From: Bagarius yarrelli
Lineage: Eukaryota; Chordata; Actinopteri; Siluriformes; Sisoridae
DNA: 64,000 bases
Assembly: GCA_005784505.1 (NCBI GenBank)
Contig: VCAZ01000045.1
Span: forward strand, 1,074,001-1,138,000
Reading direction: 5' to 3'
Below the pieces are notes generated by a model. It made no database searches. It was not told the DNA's origin and saw only the letters and a list, made by a program, of their open reading frames with translations. Position 1 is the first letter of the stretch. Each line of letters starts with the position of its first letter. A program made the position numbers and the translations under genes. This document shows, piece by piece, positions 47,018 through 58,700 of this stretch.

Positions 47018-47318
47018 AGAGGTGCACAATATGTCGGAATTATCGAAGAAAATGTGCTGATCGTAATTGTTTGCGATGTATTGGAAGTATTGAAAATGTG
47101 CTTATAAAAAAAATGAAATGGAATGTATGGACAAAGTTTGTAGACCCATGCGGATAGTAAAATATCTGGCGCGCGGATGTATGTTGGAATATGCGTCAAT
47201 CAACAATCCGCAAAACATATCATGGCTTTAGATTTTTTTTTTAAATATCGTATCGCATATCGAATATTGCATTATTTATCATGATATCGCAATTTTTTGT
47301 TAAATCGCACAGTCCTAC
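47018..47318. mobile_element. MITE-like element with TATCG-rich ends
   Basis: Left AGAGGTGCACAATATGTCGG; right, inverted, AGGACTGTGCGATTTAAC. The interior has CATATCGAATATTGC and CATGATATCGCAA, a pattern familiar from fish MITEs. About 300 bp. Confidence 0.45.
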
Positions 47319-48129
47319 TTTAGGATCATCGTATTGTCGGATGACTAGAATTTTCCAACCGTGAATTTTCCCCTTCTACTGTTTCTTAAGCTGTATTTAG
47401 TAATAACAGTGTAACAGTGTTGTGTTTTATCTTAACAGCGGAAGTTTTCCACGTATGTTTGAACGTTTACAGTTTTGCCTGAATTTTTGTTTAACAGTGT
47501 TATACTGTCCATATTGTTTTTTGTGTTTTCTCATTATCAAGAAAGCAAAAACTTGCTAATACATTAACATTATGCCTACCACCGTTTGTGCTGTTACTTA
47601 AATGGACATAACTTTACAAACATAAAGGTGTTTCATTGTATTGCAGTTTTAAGCACACAATAGACTATTTTTAGGCATTTTTGCCTCAAAGGGGGAAAAA
47701 AAAGTCTTTTCCAAAACCCGTTTAAAGGAACTAACTTTTAATGGGACTGTAGTTTTTTTTTTTGGTGCCAAGTTAAAAAAAGAACTAGGCTAAAGGGTGC
47801 CAAAGCATTTCTGACATCTTTATCTGTACCCTGGGATTGGATCTGGGCTTCTCCATGGCACTTTTGGCCTGAGCTTTGAAACCGTACACCGTAAGCCAGT
47901 AATAACAATTCGTTCTTTGAAAAGTGCCTTGACACCTAAACGCTGTGTTAATTAAAGAGACTGCGCACATTTCTTGCACATGCTCAGCGCTCAGCTTAGT
48001 GGGGTTATTTCCTCCAACTGTCACTTTGACTGCGTTTCTTCATTTGTGTTGTGTCTAGATTTTGTGTTTAACCCTTAAACCAAGTCTATTAATTCAAGGG
48101 TTACATTCTTCATATGTTCTCTTTACCAG

Positions 48130-48359
48130 CATGGCACAAAAAGAGAAGCTTCAATGTCTGAAGGACTTCCACAAAGACACTTTAAAGCCATCGCCGGGAA
48201 AAAGTCCTGGCACCCGACCTGAAGATGAAGCTGAGGGCAAACATCCTCAGCGAGAGAAGTGGGCCAGCAAACTTGACTTTCTTCTGTCTGTAGCTGGAGG
48301 ATTCGTTGGTTTAGGAAATGTCTGGCGTTTCCCATACCTCTGCTATAAGAACGGTGGAG
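48130..48359 (+). CDS. slc6a6: slc6a6 coding exon 1 (residues 1-76 and first base of 77)
   Basis: The acceptor is a pyrimidine-rich stretch ending CAG at 48127-48129. One base (C) precedes the ATG at 48131. The donor is GTAAGT at 48360. The exon encodes the cytosolic N tail (residues 1 to about 49, rich in K/E/P) and TM1 (about 50-70), including the unwound G-N-V-W-R-F-P-Y segment that lines the Na+ and substrate site in the LeuT fold. It ends in phase 1, splitting a Gly codon in the Y-K-N-G-G-G motif. Confidence 0.95.
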
Positions 48360-51300
48360 GTAAGTTCAGGGTTTTTATTTTGCATCTGCTTGCAGTACAT
48401 CAACACCGAAAATAATTACAACAGAAATGTCTTGCAGTGCTGTAATGAAAGGAAACTCCACTTGTGGTATCTTGCTGCTTTGCATGAAATGAGAATTTAG
48501 TTCAGCATGAAAGCATTTGGAGTTAAGCTTTGACTGTCATGAGTACTTTTATCAATGTTCTCAGCATGACAAGCCCATATTAGGTAAAAGAAACTGACAG
48601 GAAATTCAGGGTAGTACAAAGGGTTTCAGTGTAACACAGATAGTTAGGTTTAGATAAGGGACTGTAGTAAATCATTGGCTTTAGAGTCAATAGAATTTAT
48701 AAAACTGTTTTAACCGAATATTCCTCTTGTCTTTTTCATGCCTAGGTGCATTTCTCATCCCATACTTCATTTTCCTGTTTGGCGGAGGCCTGCCTGTGTT
48801 TTTCCTGGAGGTGGCTCTTGGACAGTTTACCTCGCAGGGAGGAATCACATGTTGGGAAAAAATCTGCCCTATTTTTACTGGTAAGTTCGACTGAAAATGA
48901 TTAAAATGGTGGTTGTTTACACCTAATAATACATTGTCTCGCACCTGTTTCTTGGGAGGAAACACATTTAGGGGAAAAGGGTAGATGACCTAGTGCATCA
49001 TTTGGCTACGATTAAACAGTACAGAAAAACACACTTCAGGAAGGAAATACCCATGTTGAAAATACCTCTTGGGGGAAAAAAAAAAAGAATAAATTAATTG
49101 ACAAAAGCCGTTGACAACTTAATCCAGAGCATCAATATGGTTATTTTTATCTGATATTTCCCAAACCCTTTAGTTAAAGCTAAATCCGTACTACTAAGAA
49201 TGGTTCTGTGGTCCTTCTGCTGCCGGGGAAAACATAAAATGTTATTTCCTGAAGTGAGCAGACCATTGCACCGTGTGCCCAGATGAATACGTTCAAAGGT
49301 TCCTACTAACACACACTTCTATCCAGACCGTGAGAGCATGTAGCATACAGCATGTACTAATTTCAGTGTTTCCATGACAGCAGAGTGGCAAAACATAAAA
49401 GTGATGACTAGCAATGAGGTCGAGCCCGTGAGAGAGAGAGACAGTATAACCAGGAAAGGAAAGTGGACAAAACAGAGATGGCAATCATTTCACACTAAGT
49501 CTTGATATAATTAAGCTGGTTAACACTGGCCACTTTGCATGTGGCCTGGAAGGCAGTTACAGTAATTCCCTTTTAGTTGTAGAAGAAGCCATCTTTCACA
49601 ACACAGTTTTATTTACATAGTTATATTTCATACGCTTGGTAAGTCAATATAACAGGCAGCATTGCGAGTCATGCTTATTTACGGAAAATTCCTGTTTAAT
49701 GAATTGATGAAATGTTAAGAATTCATCACACCCCTGTAGTGTCCAGTGCAAGTATACCTTGTTTAACTTTTTCCAACCAAATACTCAAGCTTAAACAGGG
49801 GTAGCAGCTTTTTTTGTCCCGCTTTTCTGCAAAGCTTAAAAAACAAACCAAAACACTGGTGGCTGTGTAAGCACGTTGCAATTCAAACAGTTCCTTATTC
49901 ACATGCTTGCTTCTCATTAACATGGGTACTTGGTACAATGCTGGTTATTGTAGTCCACTGAAGCAAAACTTTTCAAGTAATTTCTGCGTAGAAAATGTGA
50001 ATCCGGGTCAGGATACGGTTTACTAAGGTTAAGTGCGAAATTATACTCTTTAACTGATGTTAAACAAGCTGGCAGGATTTAATGATTAATGGAATTAAAA
50101 GCTCTTGATAACAGCAATATGCACCCGGATTAATAGCATGTGTCGAACAGTAGTATGTTGGAGGCTTTTTTTTTTAGTGGCTCTTTGCCAATTCACCTTA
50201 AGAAAAGAAATCATTGGTTAAAAAACCTCAATGATAAAAAATGTGGGCTGTGTTATTTCCTGGAAAAGAAAAAACAACCCCTATGAGAACTGTTCCATTA
50301 GGCCACCATCTATCTGCTGTTGATGTATCCCAGGTAATTTGTTGTCCGGTTGATGTTTCCACTGTTCACATGCAGGTATCGGCTATGCTTCCATTGTGAT
50401 CGTTTCTTTACTGAACATCTACTACATTGTGATTTTGGCTTGGGGCTTATATTACCTGTTCCAGTCCTTCCGTCCTGACCTTCCTTGGGCCAGCTGCAAT
50501 AATTTATGGAACACGGACAGCTGTATAGAAGACACACTCCGCAAGAACATGAGCCTTACTAATGTCACCAACTTCACGTCACCAGTCACCGAGTTCTGGG
50601 AGTAAGTGATACCTGTTCATATAGATTTTTTCATTATTTGCTTTGGGTAACAACATGGCTTTATAAAGATATATAAGACTTTATATGCGCTAATGTCGTA
50701 TATGCGCTAATGTCAAATACCGGGTGTCCTCAATAACCTTCGACTTCACTGTGTTTACAACCTGGTCCTTACTGTGTTTGCCGGACTGGCTTGACTTTAC
50801 ACAGACTCATGCTCATATAAACTAATTATATAGTAACAAAGCTGGAAAGGACTGGGTGAATCTAGAGCCATAAACTAGCCTTGCCCATTCTATTCTGCCT
50901 GAATGCCAAATATTCATTCAACCATGTCTTTCTCTGTTATCCATGATGTTCTGTGAAGGTTCTAAAAAAGGCTGTTGTTCTTAAAATAGCTCACAAGTAT
51001 CTCATGTCTCCACAGGCGTAATGTCCTCAGTATTTCGGATGGCATCGAGGACATAGGCCCTGTTAAATGGGACCTGGCTCTGTGTCTTCTTGCTATGTGG
51101 GTCATCTGTTTCTTCTGCATATGGAAGGGTGTGAAGTCCACAGGAAAAGTAAGTTCAAATTCGGAAACAGTTTATTTGGTATCCTAGCAATTGTTTTCTC
51201 TGGAAAAGGTTTAATGGTGTCTCAGCCCTCCAACTAGTATGCTCAAAACCAGCCTATTTTGGACAATCACCCTCCTAAGTTGAGTTAAAAGCAGTTACTG

Positions 51301-54300
51301 CCCCCCATGCCCTAACCTACATCCCATGCACATAAACTAGATGTTTGCTAAAAATGAATCCATTATTTAATCAGACTTCGATTTGTTAAGAATGACAATT
51401 TAATTTTTGATTGAGTTTTGATTTGCTGCTGTATTTTATAGATGGTGATATAAAGCTAAGAGGAAGAAATCAATAACAAAGATAATTCATGTTATTTTAG
51501 CTGAATTTTTATTCAGCTGTGCTATTAATGTCTTGGGGAAACGTGGCAAATATGTCCACTTGGAACCACTCAACACACCTGTTTTTTTTTAGCCTGGTTT
51601 TCCAACCCACCTTTAGGCACCGCCAGATTTCCAACGCCCCCTGACACTGTCTGAACTTCCACTGACAGACATCTTGCCCTACCTTTCGCCCAGTAATTGC
51701 TGTCTTAGATGACAACAACAAACATGTTTCTTATAGGGGTTAAATGACCCCAGAATCACATTAGGATTAATCACATTGGATACTGTAGACTGATTAAGGT
51801 GTCTCCCTAATCAAATGCACCCAATCCTGCCAATAAGTTCTTGCAGCTTTCAAGTTGCACCACAGCAAAAACACTTAACTACCCTGTCCATTCTTTGGTA
51901 GTCTCTAGAGAAGGCAAATGATGATGATACATTTTCGAAGGTTGACCTGAAAGGTGCCCGTCTTGCTACTTACGATAAAAAACTCCAGATTTTCTGTCTT
52001 AGTCTTTGTCCTGTCAATTAAAGGTTTAAGTTTAATTAGCATCCACATTTTTTTTTCTTTAGGTCGTGTACATCACAGCAACTTTTCCGTTTGTCATGCT
52101 GGCTATTCTCTTGATCCGGGGTGTTACACTTCCTGGGGCAGCCGAGGGCATCAAATTCTATCTCTATCCAAATGTCACCCGTCTGCAAGACCCAGAGGTA
52201 AAATTTCAAGATCTCATGAAGCAACGTCTTATCTTGAGGGCCGCTAGGGGAGTAAATTAATAATTACATGTTGAGACACAAGTCACACTTCTTAGAGTCA
52301 GGTCTTGTATTGTAACATGAGCTTGTGAAAAACAGAAAGCACTTTGCAGACAAGCCAAGCAGCCAGTTTGTTACAGCAGTAATACAAACAAACATACCTT
52401 ATTATTAAAAGTCCTTACTTATTTCAAGATGGCTTCTTTTTTTGTGAAGGTTTGGATTGATGCAGGGACGCAGATTTTCTTTTCCTATGCCATTTGCCTG
52501 GGAGCAATGACGTCACTGGGGAGCTACAACAAGTACAAATACAACTGCTACAGGTGAGCTTCCTGGTCGCGGGGGTGGGAGCCGTGGGATTAGTCCAGTC
52601 AACAGGCAAAAAGTGGGAACTTAGGTTCCTTTTGTGTTAATTAACAAGCTCCATGACATATGTGTGACATAGGGACTGTTTGCTGCTGGGAGGCCTGAAC
52701 AGCGCTACCAGTTTTGTGTCTGGCTTCGCAATATTTTCCATCCTGGGCTTCATGGCACAAGAGCAAGGGGTGGACATTGCCGATGTGGCAGAGTCAGGTA
52801 CGAGGGTAAAAGTAGCAGTGATGGTGGGCACTGTTACTTCAAAAAAAGATACAAAACTGAGTCAGTCGTTTTAAACAACGGTGACAAAATCGGAGACACC
52901 AATATTAAAAAAAAAAAAAAAAAAAGCGAATTATTATAATACACAAGCTGAAGATGTAGTTGTTAATGGAACCCGGGAGCAATTCTCACTCTAAGAGGAT
53001 TCGTCAAACAACTTATGGAAATATATTGAGAGGATGTGCATGGAGACCCTGGGAAATCTGAGCCCCTGATTGGATCTTGTCCAGTCTGCTAACAATGAAG
53101 AGTCTACAGTTAGTCTAAAACAGCTCTATTAGAACTCCTGAAGCCTGTTTCTGCAGCTATTAACGGTGCCTGTGGGGAATTACCAAGAAAAATCTTGTGC
53201 CAAGCTCACAGTTCAAATAATAAATTTATGGTTCCAGGATGTTTTGGAATGCTGGCCTGTTTTCTTACATGTTTTTTTTTTTTTTGCTTTGATTTCTCCA
53301 ACAGCTATTTTGTGATGTTTGGCTTCTGTTCTGAGCACATTGTATTTGTTCTCTTTCTTCATCCTGTAGACCATATTGGACAAGTGTTCAGATCTTTAAT
53401 TATCAAGCTCTTCATTTCACATGCTCTCTCCATTTAGATTAAGCATTCTTTAATTCGTTCATTTGCTTGTCATTGCTAGATAATGAGCTGAATAAGGTTA
53501 TTTGACAGCTCGATTGGTTCTGTTGCTCCCTTTTTTCCACTCTAGTTTATCTGCGATAGTTTATTTTTTGCCTCCAAGGAGACTCTGGCATGCTCAGCTT
53601 CACTTCACATTGTGTGTAAAGAATAAATCCTAGTGGCTATGTTTATACATCGCAACTTATTTAAGGCTTAAGACTTACTTGGGCTGCTCTGAAGAAGAAT
53701 ATGATTAATGTCATAGTTAACCACAGGACTCTTTCGAAAGAGTTGTGTATAGGACTTTATTGGACATATTACTAAAAATATACCATTATGAAAGGTAAGC
53801 AAAGCACATGATTTGTTTCAGAAGACTTCTTTCTGGGTCTGGCCAAGGTCCTGCTTGCTTTAAATGCTGAAACCTTGGCCCTGAGTGGAAGAGTTAATTT
53901 GTATTTGGACAGAGATAGCAGTTTGCTTGTCTGGATTCTGGACGTACGTTTGGACGTAGAGTTTGCCGCTAAAATGTGCTGCTGTAAATGTTTGCTGTTT
54001 TTTAATGTCTGGTAAACGGGCTTTGCAGTTTGAGGTTAGCAAAGATTACCACCAGCAGGCCTGGGCAAAAGAAGGCCTGTTCTTCTCTGCTGTTGATATT
54101 TACCATGTTAACATAAGGATAGTAAAGTCCATGATAGTATCAATGTATGAATTGAAAGGTTTCTTGTCTGCTTAAATGTCTTGAAGGCAACTAAAGAGAC
54201 AAGAAAGTCTAATAAATATATTAGCAGCTTTAGTAGTTCTGATATCCCTTTCCTAATTGCTTCAATGCCTAAGGACTATCCGCAATGTTTTTGTTTATTT

Positions 54301-55709
54301 TTCTTTTTGGTCTATGTCGGAATGGTGTGGCATAGATCAAAATGTGCTTATGGCTAAAGTTTTAACTATACTTTTCTCCACCACCCCCTCCCCTTTTTTT
54401 GTTATAGGTCCTGGCCTGGCTTTCATTGCTTACCCTAAAGCTGTGACAATGATGCCACTGCCTACATTCTGGGCCATTCTCTTCTTTATCATGCTTCTGC
54501 TACTAGGTCTCGACAGTCAGGTCAGTAAAAAAAATCCTGCAATATATACCCGATAGCAGGGGCTACCAGAATTTATCCTGGAGGGCCCGTGTCCTGCACA
54601 GTTTAGCCTCAACCCCAATTGAACACATAAACTGGCTAATCAAGGTCTTGCTAGGTATACAGGCAGGTGTTTTGAGGCAAGTTTTTGGCAGGACCCTCCA
54701 CGCCCGAGTCTGGTGAACCCTGCCCTAAATAGTCATACACTATGTGAACAATCATATTGGGTCACCTGACTATGATCTGTATGTATCTTTCAAACATCTT
54801 AGAGCGGTTAGTTATACTTTTGAAGTTCAATATGTAGCTAGCTGTTTTTTGGAAACTAAATAGGAAAATCTAGTGCATGAGTAGATGCAAAAATGTTTCA
54901 GGGTTACAAGAGATTGCTTAAAGATGGTTAAGCAAGCCTTAGTGATGATATTTTAGTTATTTGTGAAACACTTCTTGAAGTATGGCACTTAGAGAAAAGA
55001 GAACATTGCCTAGTATAGATAACATTCTGTATTTTTATTTTTAAACTAATATCAAATCAATTAAACATAAATCAAATGTAATATGCTAACAAATCCTGTC
55101 AAGGTCAGGTATCTAACCAAGTGCGGCAGTTCAGTGAGCATGTTGGACATAAGTGGTTTTTATTTTAATGTTTTATGATTGATACATAAGTGGTTTTTAT
55201 TTTAATGAATGTGTATATTTAATAATTATACTGCATTCAATCAGTTTTGCCCAGCCGGGAGACAACATCATTCTGAACATAAACAAATAAACAAATTAAC
55301 TTTAAGATACTAAAGAAAACATCATGTTGACCCTTGTGTCACCTGGGTAGTCTATCAAATGTCACTGTCTAAATGAAATTGTATACTGTACTAAGTCAGC
55401 ATGCTCACTGGTTTAGGGAAGCTACCAATCATACTGCTGCTGCTGGCCCAGTTAAATTGAATATGGCTTTTGAAATGAAATTAATATAGCTTATTTGCAC
55501 ATCATCAAGTACACTATACTATCAATATGTGTTTTCGAAATTCATGCTCCAGATTTAGTCTCACACCTATGCCTATCATAACATCCACACTTCTTGAAAG
55601 ATTTTACACTATGCTTGTAGAACCTCATGCTAAAACAGTTTTGAACCTTAAGTTTATATTAGAATAGTGCTATGCTACAACATATGATGGTATTATATAC
55701 ATAATAAAC

Positions 55710-55769
<60 letters not shown>

Positions 55770-58700
55770 CGTAGGATATTACAGCAGCCTAATGATGGTA
55801 TCTGTTATTTTCCTTTAACAGTTTGTTGAAGTGGAAGGACAGATCACCTCACTGGTGGATTTGTATCCATCCTTCCTACGGAAGGGTTACCGTCGGGAAA
55901 TCTTCATAGCTATAATATGCTTTTTGAGCTACCTGCTGGGACTTACCATGGTCACTGAAGTAAGTGTTCTACCTCTAACTTGTAACACTTACTTACGTAT
56001 CAACGACTACACTGCTATTAGATGCTACATTGCAAAAGATTTGATCTGATTGTGTTATATAGATTGGAATTATTACTTAATCAGAGCTTAAAAAGAAGTC
56101 CTGTCTGAAAGATGAAAATGAATGCGTGTTAATCTTTTCTGTAGTAAAAGAACGTATATGGCAGGCACTTTTGTTAACGGCCCGACCTTCACCTACTGTA
56201 GCAAACATAAATTCAATGTTTCGCCAAAATCTCATACGTAGGTTTATAGTTTTAAGTAGAGTTACTGTTTTTTTGCTTCATGCTTAAACTTTTGTGGACT
56301 TGAGTGTGATTTTCCTTTTTTCCCTACGTTTTTAGGGTGGCATGTATGTGTTTCAACTTTTTGACTACTATGCAGCCAGTGGTGTGTGCCTTTTGTGGGT
56401 TGCATTCTTTGAATGCATTGCAGTAGCCTGGATTTATGGTAAGTCCAACAAGTAATATTTCACATAGAAATAAAGTAGGGTAAACGTCTCTAAGGTTACG
56501 TAAGTAACCTCTGAGGGGACGAGACGCTGTATCAAACGTTATGGAAAAGTTTCCTGTGTGACTACAGTTGTAAAGCACTTGTGAAATAACACAAATCGGA
56601 AAGCAATTTGTCACAAGCATGGCCCATCCTGGGCGGGGTGACATCATCGACCAGAAAGTACAAAGTTGGGCACCCAGCTACGGTAACTCAGGCCTGACCT
56701 GAGGCTTAACCTGAGGCTTAACCTGAGGCGCATAGATAACGGTGGTATGCCTATGTGATGCAGCGTCTTGAACCGAGGATATATACAAAACCTTACAGAT
56801 GGTCCCCTACAATAGGATGCCCACTGCCATACCGCCAAGTTGCTGTCTTTGTCGCCAACCGTAGCTTCAGATTGGAGACCCCCTACCGGGCCGACAATAT
56901 TTACTTACTACTTGATTCCCTGCCTAAGATCTCAGCTGGCATGGTAGGGCTCTGTCCGGCTAGATCTCCATTGTGTCTTAAGTCTGGTCTGCATTGGTCT
57001 TCAGTCTATATTTTGATTCCTGTGCCTTGCAGGACCCCATGTAGTCGCACCAGGCCGGTCCTAGGACTCCCATGCCTCTGAAATTGTGCGCTGTGGGGGA
57101 TTAGCTGCCTTAGTGCCCCATACAGGGGGCATAGTCTTTGTGGGAACACAAAGTGGTGGCCATATTTTAGTGTTGGCTAGAATAGTTTTGGCCCTGCCAC
57201 CGCTCCATGCCTGCTTTTTGTTGTCACATGTGCCTTAAGACTGTGGTCACACAGGAAGCATTCCCATAGCCTTTAACATGGTTCAGGTTTCTAAAGAAAG
57301 GTTTTGTAGTAGATATCACTTGCCTACCTATAAGCAACAGTAATAATCACATTATGTCCTGTGCGAGCACAGACAGTCAAATGACCAGGCTTCAGATTTG
57401 AAATGCAAATGACAGGGAAAGAGTGTCTATACAAAGTACAAGCTAACAATACACCATTAAAAAAAAAGATTTAGTAAAGCTCAATGTAACCACTTTTTGT
57501 ATGTATTCAGATTTACCTACCCTTTTTAGATTTATTTAAGATTACTGGTCAGCTTTAGCAGTAGCAAAAACCTTAGCTGATTTGCTAAGCGTTTTTTTTA
57601 AACATTCTTGTTTTTGTTTTTATAATTGAGTTAAAGTTAGTTTAGTTCTAGCATCATTTTCTAAAAAACATATTATAACCATGGTACTCACATGTACAGT
57701 TCATCTTTTGCTCAGTGTTTTTCTTAGCTACTCAGTCTTAAATTTAGTTTGTTTAAGATTAGCTTATAAGATATAGCCACTGCCAATATCAGACTGATGT
57801 TTTTATGACTGTTGCTTAATTAAGAAACTTTTCTTTGTCAAGCAATGAATTTTAAATGATTTATTTACAAACCTAAACTGAGGCAAATGTTTAATTCATG
57901 CAACATTGAGGTCCCTACAGGAATTACACTAACATCAATATTAGCATTCACATCTATTGTAACAAACCTGTAATTATGTAATCTGGGTAAACTTTGTGTA
58001 AACCTTGTGTACTATAATATTACTTACCCTAGAGAAATGTTTATGATATTTAGCAGGTTATGGTATTAGACTAGATATTTTAGTATAAGGCAGTTTTTAT
58101 CTGTTATTAGTAAGTTACAGTAGAAGTTGAGGTTTTCTTTGGGAGGGACGAGGTTGGACAGGATTAGGAACGAGTTCATCAGGGGGACGGCTCATGTTAG
58201 ATGTTTTGGGGAGAAAGTCAGGAAAGCCAGATGGAGGTGGTTTGGACATGTACAGAGGAGGGATAGTGAATATATTGGTAGAAGGATGTTAAAAATGAAG
58301 CCACCAGGCAGAAGGCAAAGAGAAAGACCACAGAGGAGGTATTTGGATGGGATAAACTAGGACATGAAGTTAGCGGGTGTAAGTGAAGAGGATGCAGAGA
58401 ATAGGGTTGGGTGGAGACAGTTGATTCGCTGTGACGACCCCTAAAAGGGAACAGCCGAAAGGAGAAGAAGATTGGAAAGTTACAGTTCATGCTTATTGAT
58501 TTACATGTGGAGTCAAATGTAAAAACAAATAAGTCGATTCTACATTTCTCTGTGTTTATTTAAAGGTGCTGATAATTTCTATGATGCAATTGAGGACATG
58601 ATTGGATACAGACCAAATCCTTGGATGAAGTGGTGCTGGACTGTAATTACACCTTTTCTTTGTGTGGTAGGTTTTTTTTTCTTTCTTTCAGATTTATTTT

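Noticed and set aside
48123..48335. Antisense frames over slc6a6 exons (e.g. 48123-48335, 50310-50537, 52637-52831)
   Set aside because: Shadows of conserved exons on the opposite strand.
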